The notes under the pieces are model-generated. The model worked only from the letters and a program-made list of their open reading frames with translations. It had not been told where the DNA came from and made no database searches. DNA of 12,372 nt from Halovivax sp. (lineage in GTDB: Archaea > Halobacteriota > Halobacteria > Halobacteriales > Natrialbaceae), in NCBI GenBank assembly GCA_007135505.1, contig SLIS01000470.1, forward strand, positions 1 through 12,372. Reading direction: 5' to 3'. Made by a program: the position numbers and the translations under genes. Positions 6,572 to 12,359 of this stretch are shown piece by piece; position 1 is the stretch's first letter; the number at the start of each line of letters is the position of its first letter.

Positions 6572-7279
6572 TCACTCGATTCGGGTGTTCCAGAACGAGA
6601 CGGACGCCAGTCGACTCATCCCCGGTACCGAGCCGATACCGCTACCGACCCGTCGAAGCGGCGCTGCGAGGAAGTTCGGCGTGATGCGATACAGCCCGTA
6701 CGGAAGGAGGAAGTCGTCTTCGACGTCGACGATGGACAGGTCGTGAGACGCCACGAGTGCTTCGACTTCGCGCGTCGAGTACAACCGCGAGCCCATCGGC
6801 AGAGCCCAGTTGTAGATACTCCGCGTCGAATAGCGGTTGAAGGTGTCGAAGACGATTCGGTCACGTGACACCCGACGCATTTCCTCGAGGAATGCGTGCG
6901 GATCGTCCGCGAGGTGGAAGAATCGCATGGCGACGACGCAGTCGAAGTGGTCGTCCGGGAACGGTAGTCGAGCGGCGTCGCCCCGGATGAACTCGAGCGT
7001 TTCGGAGACGCCGGCTCGGCTGGCTTTCTCCCGGCCTTGCTGGAGCATGGCCGCGGAAATGTCCAGGCCGACGACGTCGGCCCCGCGATCGGCGAGCATG
7101 ATCGTGAATCGCCCGGTTCCACACGCGATCTCGAGGACTCGCTTGTCCTCGAGCGGCGAAATCGCGTCGAGAACGGCACGCTTCTCACGCTGGTCGATCA
7201 GTTCACCACCGCGTGAGAAGCGCTTGTCGTCGTACTCGGCGGCGATGTCGTCGGCCTGGTACCACTCCTGTCCTTTCAC
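6572..7279 (-). CDS. Class I SAM-dependent methyltransferase
   Basis: A 235-residue cytosolic methyltransferase of the methyltransferase-11/UbiE-like fold. Seen: motif I VLEIACGTGRF (48-58), the acidic end of strand two GLDIS (Asp73), RGDAARLPFPDDHFD (99-113, SAM adenine and motif IV region), and VVAMRFFHLADDP (115-127). The C-terminal half (from about 155) has a variable, hydrophobic substrate-binding cap, YNWALPMGSRLYS and LLPYGLYRITP, with no family I can name. The frame runs open far upstream to 7801, but that extension is antisense to the winged-helix gene and Arg/Ser-rich. I chose the GTG at 7279 (MKGQEWYQADD) since a TATA (7306-7313) is 31 bp upstream. A GTG at 7288 would add three residues (MSS). 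It is followed by the glycosyltransferase, so a role in modifying a glycan or lipid is conceivable but not shown. Confidence 0.88.
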   Translation of the reverse strand: MKGQEWYQADDIAAEYDDKRFSRGGELIDQREKRAVLDAISPLEDKRVLEIACGTGRFTIMLADRGADVVGLDISAAMLQQGREKASRAGVSETLEFIRGDAARLPFPDDHFDCVVAMRFFHLADDPHAFLEEMRRVSRDRIVFDTFNRYSTRSIYNWALPMGSRLYSTREVEALVASHDLSIVDVEDDFLLPYGLYRITPNFLAAPLRRVGSGIGSVPGMSRLASVSFWNTRIE

Positions 7280-7305
7280 GCTACTCACTGGTAGACTCCC
7301 CCGGG

Positions 7306-7313
7306 GATAAAAC
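7306..7313 (-). promoter_or_regulatory. TATA box of the methyltransferase gene
   Basis: The minus strand reads GTTTTATC, centred near 7310. A transcript start around 7284 is predicted, placing the GTG at 7279 just inside the RNA and the GTG at 7288 just outside. Confidence 0.5.
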
Positions 7314-7334
7314 AATACTGGAGTCGGTCGAACC

Positions 7335-7354
7335 GTTCTCGTTTTTCTGAGAAC
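7335..7354. repeat. Inverted repeat upstream of the methyltransferase promoter
   Basis: GTTCTC (7335-7340) and GAGAAC (7349-7354) are perfect arms around an 8-bp T-rich centre. It begins 22 bp upstream of the methyltransferase TATA, where an activator site would sit. Confidence 0.4.
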
Positions 7355-7388
7355 AGTGGGCGTCTCCGTACGAGTTTTCCAGTTGACA

Positions 7389-7430
7389 TTCGGTACCGAA
7401 CTATCGGAACGCAATGTTGTCCGTATACGG
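7389..7430. repeat. Two perfect palindromes in the intergenic interval
   Basis: TTCGGTACCGAA (7389-7400) is a 12-bp perfect palindrome. CCGTATACGG (7421-7430) is a 10-bp one, with centres 31 bp apart, close to three helical turns. They differ in sequence apart from a shared CGGTA/CCGTA flavour. Candidate protein-binding sites; chance is not excluded. Confidence 0.35.
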
Positions 7431-7506
7431 TGACTGTGACGGCCACGACGGCTCGATACGGTGTAGTCGGTGCAGGGACCCGGAGCCGACTGATCGTCGC
7501 AGGTTC

Positions 7507-7546
7507 CTGAATTAGTATGCCATAATATACCTATTATTAAATTCAG
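7507..7546. repeat. Spaced inverted repeat CTGAATT...AATTCAG
   Basis: CTGAATT (7507-7513) and AATTCAG (7540-7546) are perfect 7-bp inverted arms separated by 26 bp of AT-rich DNA. They lie just upstream of the TATA of the winged-helix regulator. Arm centres are 33 bp apart, so a dimer or pair of dimers could bind one helix face. Confidence 0.35.
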
Positions 7547-7557
7547 AATATGGACAT

Positions 7558-7564
7558 CTATATA
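7558..7564 (+). promoter_or_regulatory. TATA box of the winged-helix regulator gene
   Basis: CTATATA is centred about 41 bp before the ATG at 7602. Transcription from about 7587 and a short leader of about 15 nt are predicted. Confidence 0.6.
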
Positions 7565-7580
7565 GGGAACGTTTACCCGT

Positions 7581-7594
7581 CTCGGCTCGCCGAG
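7581..7594 (+). promoter_or_regulatory. Candidate autoregulatory operator over the start site of the winged-helix gene
   Basis: CTCGGC (7581-7586) and GCCGAG (7589-7594) are perfect inverted repeats with a 2-bp centre, lying across the predicted transcription start and 7 bp before the ATG. The place suits repression by the encoded dimeric regulator. It could equally form a small RNA hairpin in the leader. Confidence 0.4.
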
Positions 7595-7601
7595 TTGCGC
7601 C

Positions 7602-7883
7602 ATGAGCACGAGTGTTCCCGACGACGGATCCGTGACTCCCGAACCGCCCCACAGCGAGGACGAGTACCGAAATCGGCTGCGCGAGTTACCGCCGAGCGCC
7701 AAACTCGTCGCGAAGGTACTCGAGTCCGACGAACCGCTGGCCCAGGGGGAACTCGTCGAGGAGTCGCTGCTTCCCGATCGGACGGTCAGATACGCGCTCA
7801 ACAGACTCGAGGAGGTCGGTCTGGTCGATTCACGATATAGTTTCGACGACGCTCGGAAGCAGGTCTACCACCTGACCCGCTAG
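7602..7883 (+). CDS. Small winged helix-turn-helix protein (MarR/TrmB-like)
   Basis: A 93-residue haloarchaeal transcription-factor-like protein. The first about 28 residues are acidic and probably disordered. Residues 29-92 form a winged helix: LPPSAKLVAKVLES (helix 1), PLAQGELVEESLL (helix 2), DRTVRYALNRLEEVGLVD (recognition helix, 59-76) and a beta-hairpin wing ending KQVYHLT. No ligand domain is present, so it is a bare DNA-binding unit, likely dimeric. Related small proteins are common in haloarchaea with unknown targets. Its promoter region is unusually rich in dyads, including one at its own predicted start site, so autoregulation and control of the divergent methyltransferase are plausible inferences. 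The ATG at 7602 is the only suitable start. Confidence 0.85.
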   Translation: MSTSVPDDGSVTPEPPHSEDEYRNRLRELPPSAKLVAKVLESDEPLAQGELVEESLLPDRTVRYALNRLEEVGLVDSRYSFDDARKQVYHLTR

Positions 7884-7925
7884 GCCCGTCGCCATCGGGC
7901 GTCTGTTCGTCGCTCCGATACACAC

Positions 7926-7932
7926 TTTGATT
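7926..7932 (+). promoter_or_regulatory. Weak TATA-like element of the MBL hydrolase gene
   Basis: CTTTGATTG (7925-7933) is centred about 25 bp before the ATG at 7953. The match is weak but the spacing fits a leaderless start. Confidence 0.35.
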
Positions 7933-7952
7933 GGGCCCCGAAACAGCGATGC

Positions 7953-8747
7953 ATGGACGTCACCGGTGTGGCGGTCCCGGTCGACACCCGCGCTCCAGGC
8001 GGCAAGACGAACGCGTACGTCATCGGTCGGGAACCGGCCGTACTCGTCGATCCGGCCGATAGTACTGACGAACTCGACGTCCTCGTCCGTGAGCGTGGCG
8101 TGGCCCACGTCGTCGTCACGCACACCCACCCCGATCACGTGGGCGGGGTGGCCACCTACGCGGATCGCCACGGGTTGACGTGCTGGGCGCTCCGCGGACA
8201 CGAAGCTCGGTACGAGGCTGCAACCGGGGTCGAACCCGACGTATCGTTCGTCGACGGTGCCCGCCTCGATCTCGACGAGGGATCGCTCCGGCTGCTCGCG
8301 CTGCCAGGCCACGCCGAAGATCACGTGGGCATCGCACTGCCCGACGACGGTCCGATTTGCAGCGGCGATTGCGCCGTTCGACGGGGTAGCGTCGCCGTCG
8401 GCGGACCCGATGGCGACATGCAGGCGTACCTCGATTCGCTTCGTCGACTCGACGCGGAGAGCCCGTCGGCGCTGTTGCCGGGTCACGGGCCACCGATCGA
8501 GCGACCGTCGGCGACGATCGACCGGCTCGTCACCCATCGGTTGCGACGCGAGAACCGGATCCGGCGCGCGGTCGAACGTGGGGCCCGAACGGTGGACGAG
8601 GTCGTCGACGCGAGCTACGAAAAGGACCTCTCCGGGGTGCGGGACCTGACGCACGCCACGGTCGTCGCTCACCTCGAAAAGCTCGCTGCCGACGGCGTCG
8701 TCGACTGGGACGGCGAACGTGCCCGGCCCGTCGAGCGTCGGCCGTAG
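7953..8747 (+). CDS. MBL-fold metallo-hydrolase with C-terminal winged helix (LACTB2-like)
   Basis: A 264-residue cytosolic metallo-beta-lactamase-fold hydrolase. All metal ligands are visible: THTHPDHVGG (His57, His59, Asp61, His62), PGH (His120), SGDC (Asp139) and PGHGPP (His178). Residues about 195-260 form a winged-helix-like tail: LRRENRIRRAVERG, RTVDEVVDASYEKD, THATVVAHLEKLAADGVVDWDG. This arrangement is that of the LACTB2/GloB-like subgroup, whose human member LACTB2 is an endoribonuclease; other members act on thioesters, so the substrate is open. One variation: after the His120 motif the usual PGHTPGH reads PGHAEDH. The start at 7953 is close to the natural N-terminus of the fold. 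A YkgJ-type gene follows after 37 bp in the same direction, with a promoter inside the MBL gene's end region. Confidence 0.9.
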   Translation: MDVTGVAVPVDTRAPGGKTNAYVIGREPAVLVDPADSTDELDVLVRERGVAHVVVTHTHPDHVGGVATYADRHGLTCWALRGHEARYEAATGVEPDVSFVDGARLDLDEGSLRLLALPGHAEDHVGIALPDDGPICSGDCAVRRGSVAVGGPDGDMQAYLDSLRRLDAESPSALLPGHGPPIERPSATIDRLVTHRLRRENRIRRAVERGARTVDEVVDASYEKDLSGVRDLTHATVVAHLEKLAADGVVDWDGERARPVERRP

Positions 8748-8752
8748 GCGGC

Positions 8753-8761
8753 GAACTTTTC
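8753..8761 (+). promoter_or_regulatory. BRE/TATA element of the YkgJ-type gene
   Basis: CGAACTTTTC begins with a BRE-like CGAA and has TTTT centred 27 bp upstream of the GTG at 8785. This supports the GTG rather than the upstream in-frame ATG at 8719, which lies inside the MBL coding sequence. Confidence 0.5.
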
Positions 8762-8784
8762 TCGGTCCGGACGGACACTCGTGT

Positions 8785-9486
8785 GTGGACTCTCTCGAAG
8801 CCGACCTCGCGCGTGCCCGAACCCTCTCCGTCGAGTCCATCGCCGACGCGATCGAGTCGATCGGGTTCGAGTGTACGCACTGTGGCGCCTGCTGCCGGGC
8901 CGACCCCGGCTGTGGCGAGTCATCGGACGACGGTTCGATGGCCGATGCCGACGAACACACAGCCACGATTTTCCCCGACGAGGTTCGGGCGCTGCAGGAC
9001 GTCCTCGACGGCGACGCGGATTGGCGCGACGTGGCTCGACCGATGCCGTACGGTCTCGCAGGCGAGTCGGACGGGACGCTGGGCGGTGAAACGTTCGAGT
9101 GGGCCCTGCAGACGGACGACTGCGGGGACTGTACGTTCTACGACGAGTCGGCAGACGGCGGGAGCTGTCGGGTACACGCGGACCGACCGCTGATCTGTCA
9201 GACCTACCCGTTCAGCGTCGCCGTCGACGGAACCAGCCAGCCGATGGGTGCGGCGGTCGACGGTGACGGGATCGTTCGCGCACACGAGTGTGAGGGGCTC
9301 GGACGCTCGATCGGCCGTGACGACGCCACCGCTCTCGCACGGACGCTGAAGGAGCGAGCGATTCGCGAACTCGAGGAGGCGATCGCCGTCACGACCGCTT
9401 ACGATCCGGTCGATGCGTCGGACCGGGTCGTCGTTCACGACTCGGAGGGGCCGAAAGGAATCGATGGCTCTCCCATCGACGACTGA
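8785..9486 (+). CDS. YkgJ-type cysteine-cluster protein
   Basis: A 233-residue soluble protein of the YkgJ family (UPF0153-like), which binds a metal, Zn or an Fe-S cluster, through clustered cysteines. Seen: the signature CTHCGACC (Cys30, 33, 36, 37), followed by Cys43, then CGDC (113, 116), Cys128, LICQTYPF (Cys138; the CxxYPF motif of the family) and Cys169. The biochemical role of the family is not established; suggestions include Fe-S or metal handling. About 65 residues after Cys169 are helical and acidic with no known motif. The GTG at 8785 (MDSLEADLARA) was chosen by promoter spacing. The ATG at 8719 would overlap the MBL gene by 29 bp and add a basic, non-homologous-looking leader. 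Tandem placement with the MBL hydrolase may indicate a functional link but each has promoter-like DNA. Confidence 0.85.
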   Translation: MDSLEADLARARTLSVESIADAIESIGFECTHCGACCRADPGCGESSDDGSMADADEHTATIFPDEVRALQDVLDGDADWRDVARPMPYGLAGESDGTLGGETFEWALQTDDCGDCTFYDESADGGSCRVHADRPLICQTYPFSVAVDGTSQPMGAAVDGDGIVRAHECEGLGRSIGRDDATALARTLKERAIRELEEAIAVTTAYDPVDASDRVVVHDSEGPKGIDGSPIDD

Positions 9487-9595
9487 CGGGCACTGTAGGG
9501 TCCGGCGACGCGGAACCGAACCGGCTCATAGCGGTCGCGCCGTCGATCGCCGTGACGCTGTTAACACGACGTGGATGACGGAGAACGCCCGCGTC

Positions 9596-10003
9596 CTAGA
9601 ACGTCTCTTCGATGATCTCGCCGACGGCGAAGTTCGACTTGACCTCGCTCACTTCGACTTTCACGCGCTCTCCGACCTCGGCGCCGGGAACGATGATGAC
9701 GTACCCGCGCTCGACGCGGGCGATGCCGTCCCCCTGTTTGCCGATGTCTTCGATCTCGACGTACCGGGTCTCCCCGACTTCCACGGGTGGCTGTGGCTCG
9801 CTCGGCCGCGTCTGGGAGACGTCGTTGGCCGACTCGTGCGACGTCGAATTGTTCGATCGTTCGATCACTGCGATCCGATAGACGGTTCCCGGTTCGACGT
9901 CGCCGGTTTCGACCTCGTGCTTTGGAACTTCGATGAGATAACGATCCTCCTCCTCGGAGATGTCCGTGCTGAACAGACACAGTAGTTTGTCAGAGATCTC
10001 CAT
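9596..10003 (-). CDS. TRAM-domain RNA-binding protein
   Basis: A 135-residue protein. Residues about 76-134 are a TRAM beta-barrel: GETRYVEIEDIGKQGDGIARVERGY, then VIIVPGAEVGERVKVEVSEV and FAVGEI. This is the nucleic-acid-binding fold found alone in archaea and at the C-terminus of MiaB/RumA-type RNA modification enzymes. Residues 1-50 form a separate small conserved-looking domain (SDKLLCLFSTDISEEEDRY) joined by a Ser/Asn/Pro-rich linker (about 50-74). Stand-alone archaeal TRAM proteins act as RNA chaperones, including in cold response; the role here is inferred from the family. The start at 10003 has a GTGAGG ribosome-binding site 9-10 nt upstream. It lies 135 bp downstream of the radical SAM gene on the same strand and its AT-rich upstream region suggests its own promoter. 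Confidence 0.88.
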   Translation of the reverse strand: MEISDKLLCLFSTDISEEEDRYLIEVPKHEVETGDVEPGTVYRIAVIERSNNSTSHESANDVSQTRPSEPQPPVEVGETRYVEIEDIGKQGDGIARVERGYVIIVPGAEVGERVKVEVSEVKSNFAVGEIIEETF

Positions 10004-10011
10004 AGCTAGAC

Positions 10012-10045
10012 CCTCACGTGTCTCAATAGGTGCGATGCTAATAGT
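10012..10045 (-). promoter_or_regulatory. Promoter/leader of the TRAM gene with ribosome binding site
   Basis: The minus strand reads GTGAGG (about 10012-10017) shortly before the ATG at 10003. An AT-rich ACTATTAG (10038-10045) is centred about 39 bp upstream of the ATG, a plausible TATA giving a 12-nt leader. Farther up, 10058-10089 is an AT-rich block with an imperfect palindrome TTAT-TGACG-ATAA (10061-10073). Confidence 0.4.
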
Positions 10046-10111
10046 ACTACCGACGCCGAATTTATTGACGATAATTAACGGAAATACTATTTGTCCATGT
10101 GGTCGGTTAGC

Positions 10112-10140
10112 GGGACCGGTCGATCGGCGGGACCGGTCTC
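10112..10140 (-). terminator. Strong GC-rich hairpin at the radical SAM stop codon
   Basis: GACCGGTC occurs twice (10114-10121 and 10131-10138) inside a 12-bp direct repeat GCGGGACCGGTC. Being palindromic, the two copies pair into an 8-bp stem (extendable by a G-U and a G-C pair) with a 9-nt loop. It overlaps the last base pairs of the stop codon (10139-10141). It may end or attenuate transcription between the radical SAM and TRAM genes. No T-run follows directly, so a processing or binding site is an alternative. Confidence 0.45.
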
Positions 10141-11887
10141 ACTCGACCGATGGCGGCTCGGTCGAGGCGGTTGAACCCCGCGAGACGGTACAAAACTGCT
10201 CGAGGGGGATGCCGTCGGTCGTTTCGACGTCGGCGACCGCGTCGTGCGGGCGGTCGACGACGATGGAGCCGGCACGCGAGTCGCCGATTCCGGGGATTGC
10301 GGTCAGTTCGTCGAGCGAGGCCCGATTCAGGTCCAGCGGATACGGGACACCGGTCACGGAGCGGTAGCCGTGGTCGACGATCGCGACGTCGATCGTCTGG
10401 CCGAGCCGTCGCTCCCCGGGGATCCCGACGAGCAACGGATACGTCCCGAGTTGCCTACCGAACGTTCGCCCGTCCTGGTGATACTCGAGATGGACGTTCC
10501 CCAGGACTGTGCCGGGTGGTGCGACGCGTTGCAACATCGGGTTGTCGATCTCTTCGCGCACCTGCCGCTTGTACGGCTTGAACTGGTCTTTGTGCGCCTG
10601 GGCAATTTCCGCTCCCGTCTCCGCCATCTCCGTTCCGGCGAAGGCCATGACCTGCCGAATGTTGACGCGTCTGAGAACCAGTCCCTCGTCGTACACCCGA
10701 CGGAGGAACGCCAGGTTGTGCTCGTAGGTCTCCTCGCGCTCGCCTTCGAGCCCGTGGACGAGGTTGATTCCCGGGAGGAGCTTCGGCAATCGATTCGACG
10801 CTTCGTCCCCGTACGTCGGGGCGTCGGAGGGGTCGTCACCGGGTCGCCATCCCGCCGCCTCGTTGACGATCCGGATCGCCTCGAGGCACTCGTCAGTGCT
10901 GACGGCGAGGTTGTTCGCGTCCTGGACGGCTGGATCCGCCGACTCGAGGCCGAACGCCGCGGTGTCGCCGGGCGTGTTGTGCTCGGCGATCGTTCGAATG
11001 CACCGTCTGGACTGCTCCGGCCACTTCGCGATCGTGACCGGGTTCATATTGTCGAGGTGCAGGGTCTTCAGGTCCGGTGCGACGTTTCGAATTCCGCCGT
11101 AGAGTGTCCGGAGTGCCTCCGGATTTGGCGCCTCGCCATCCCCGCCGTAGGCGAGAATGTCCGCCTGCCGGCCGAGCCGGAAGTGGCTGACACCGTGGTT
11201 CGAGAGCGCGTTAACCTCGTCGACGACGCTCTCCGGTGGGCGAAACGACGGGTTGCCGTACAGCGGTTCCGTGCAGAACGAACAGCGATAGGCACACCCG
11301 CGCGAGGTTTCGAGTTCACAGATCAGGTACGACGGGTGGTTCGGATGCTGGCTGACGATGAACGCGCCCTGTCTCGCCCAACGCGTCACCTCCGGGACGT
11401 CTCGCATCCGATCGCCGAATCCCTCGAGACCGTTCTCGACGAGGTCGTAGGCGGCTGCTTCCACGTCGCCCTTCGCGACGAAGTCGAAGTCTAGGTCCTG
11501 TCGCTCCGTCTCGATCCCCCCTTCGTTCGCGTCCCCGACGCCGAACTTCACGGGCCCGCCCATCAGCGTCGTTCCGTTGGCCGTCCAGGCGATCTTTCGC
11601 ACCTCGTCCGGCTCGGCCGGCGTCCCACCGACGTACTTTCCCGGGACGGTCATTCCGCCGAGGTAGATTGTGAGATCCGCCTCGTCGACGTCCCGCCATC
11701 GTTCCCGTTCGTCACGGAGGGCGTCGATCGTGTGGTAGGTGATCTGGTCGGCCGGGACGCCGGCGTCGACGAGAGCCCCGGCCGTGTAGCGCGGGTACGT
11801 CGAGATGTACGGCGGAACCCCGAAGTGTGCCGGTTCGTCGACGTAGCCATCGACGAGCGTAACGGAGAGCGTCTCGGGGTCGGTCAT
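10139..11887 (-). CDS. Radical SAM protein with TRAM-like and helix-hairpin-helix C-terminus
   Basis: A 582-residue cytosolic radical SAM enzyme. Seen in order: an N-terminal B12-binding-like region (about 1-165; SVTLVDGYVDEP, YLGGMTVPGKYVGG), the 4Fe-4S/SAM motif GCAYRCSFC (Cys198, Cys202, Cys205) followed by the radical SAM barrel (GLESADP, LPGINLVHGLEGE), a TRAM-like barrel (about 458-512; GNVHLEYHQDGR, PLLVGIPGERRLGQTIDV, YRSVTGV), and an HhH unit (about 518-545; DLNRASLDELTAIPGIGDSR). The N-terminus lacks the DxHxxG cobalamin motif. This resembles an archaeal family of radical SAM proteins of unknown reaction; nucleic-acid modification is an inference from the RNA/DNA-binding modules. 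ATG at 11887: TTTT at 11913-11916 is 27 bp upstream. A GGAGG also lies at 11891-11895, but only 3 nt from the ATG. The TRAM-domain gene follows on the same strand. Confidence 0.9.
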   Translation of the reverse strand: MTDPETLSVTLVDGYVDEPAHFGVPPYISTYPRYTAGALVDAGVPADQITYHTIDALRDERERWRDVDEADLTIYLGGMTVPGKYVGGTPAEPDEVRKIAWTANGTTLMGGPVKFGVGDANEGGIETERQDLDFDFVAKGDVEAAAYDLVENGLEGFGDRMRDVPEVTRWARQGAFIVSQHPNHPSYLICELETSRGCAYRCSFCTEPLYGNPSFRPPESVVDEVNALSNHGVSHFRLGRQADILAYGGDGEAPNPEALRTLYGGIRNVAPDLKTLHLDNMNPVTIAKWPEQSRRCIRTIAEHNTPGDTAAFGLESADPAVQDANNLAVSTDECLEAIRIVNEAAGWRPGDDPSDAPTYGDEASNRLPKLLPGINLVHGLEGEREETYEHNLAFLRRVYDEGLVLRRVNIRQVMAFAGTEMAETGAEIAQAHKDQFKPYKRQVREEIDNPMLQRVAPPGTVLGNVHLEYHQDGRTFGRQLGTYPLLVGIPGERRLGQTIDVAIVDHGYRSVTGVPYPLDLNRASLDELTAIPGIGDSRAGSIVVDRPHDAVADVETTDGIPLEQFCTVSRGSTASTEPPSVE

Positions 11888-11910
11888 GCCCCTCCGTAAC
11901 GGTCGGACGG

Positions 11911-11920
11911 TGAAAACCTT
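11911..11920 (-). promoter_or_regulatory. TATA-like element of the radical SAM gene
   Basis: The minus strand reads AAGGTTTTCA, with TTTT centred 27 bp before the ATG at 11887, consistent with leaderless transcription. The match is modest. Confidence 0.4.
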
Positions 11921-11948
11921 GACCCACCGGCCTGCGGACCGGGACGTA

Positions 11949-11966
11949 TCGCTAACACGCTAGCGA
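11949..11966. repeat. Inverted repeat between the radical SAM and zinc-ribbon genes
   Basis: TCGCTA (11949-11954) and TAGCGA (11961-11966) are perfect 6-bp arms with a 6-bp centre, lying about 35 bp upstream of the radical SAM TATA. Candidate operator in a divergent promoter region. Confidence 0.35.
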
Positions 11967-12071
11967 CTTCTGGCCGCGTCGTCCCGTTCGTCGTTCACTC
12001 CGAACTATCGGCGGTCGGCGTCGATAGCCGGCGTCCCAGCGTTGAAGGTGACGCCGTTCGTTCACTCGGAC

Positions 12072-12230
12072 ATGCCACCGACCGAAGAACACGTCTGTAC
12101 CGACGAGGATTGCTACCTCGATCTGTTCGAGAATCACTACACGTACGACGTTCCGGACGATCACGACGAGACGGCCCTCTCCTGTCCCGTCTGTGGCGGG
12201 ACGGACTGTCTCGAACCGGTCGAGCTGTAG
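12072..12230 (+). CDS. Small zinc-ribbon protein (haloarchaeal, DUF7559-like)
   Basis: A 52-residue acidic protein, MPPTEEHVCTDEDC at the N-terminus and LSCPVCGGTDCLEPVEL at the C-terminus. Cysteines 9 and 14 (CX4C) and 38 and 41 (CX2C) can form a four-Cys zinc-ribbon knuckle pair, with a fifth at 46. The middle, LFENHYTYDVPDDHDE, is conserved-looking and rich in aromatic and acidic residues. I recall near-identical small proteins being widespread in haloarchaea with no assigned function. A role as protein- or nucleic-acid-binding zinc finger is only inferred. The ATG at 12072 is chosen because the N-terminus matches the family start as I remember it. An in-frame ATG at 12042 would add ten residues (MKVTPFVHSD). 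No clear TATA decides between them. Confidence 0.75.
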   Translation: MPPTEEHVCTDEDCYLDLFENHYTYDVPDDHDETALSCPVCGGTDCLEPVEL

Positions 12231-12325
12231 CGGCGAGCCTGACGCATTCGGTGGCAGGCCGTTCGAGTACAACCGTATCGGACGGCCACACACCGTCTGA
12301 CGATTGTTTTGGACTGCCACAAGAG

Positions 12326-12333
12326 GTATAAAC
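12326..12333 (+). promoter_or_regulatory. TATA box near the right edge
   Basis: GTATAAAC, a good TATA, is centred about 30 bp upstream of an ATG at 12360. It predicts a gene starting at the window edge. Confidence 0.5.
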
Positions 12334-12359
12334 GGTACTGTCGTAGCCTGAGACAGACG

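Larger units (their letters stand above)
7280..7601. other. Gene-free 322-bp regulatory interval with several dyads
   Basis: I see no credible gene between the divergent methyltransferase and winged-helix regulator genes. It holds their two promoters, three palindromic elements (7335-7354, 7389-7400, 7421-7430), a wide AT-rich block (about 7511-7566) flanked by CTGAATT/AATTCAG, and a dyad over the regulator's leader. The open minus-strand frame running through it has the Arg/Ser/Thr-rich composition of a shadow frame. Confidence 0.55.

Noticed and set aside
7511..7566. AT-rich block as a possible replication origin or integration site
   Set aside because: No repeated origin-recognition boxes, no orc/cdc6 gene, no tRNA or integrase nearby; a promoter explains it.
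7280..7801. N-terminal extension of the methyltransferase frame to 7801
   Set aside because: It overlaps the winged-helix gene in antisense, covers the methyltransferase's own TATA, and is rich in Arg, Ser and Thr with no domain.
7830..8966. 378-codon minus-strand open frame over the MBL and YkgJ genes
   Set aside because: Antisense to genes with complete metal-binding motifs; no motifs of its own.
10244..11494. 416-codon plus-strand open frame antisense to the radical SAM gene
   Set aside because: Shadow frame; the radical SAM motif and HhH lie on the minus strand and the composition of the plus frame is unlike a real protein.
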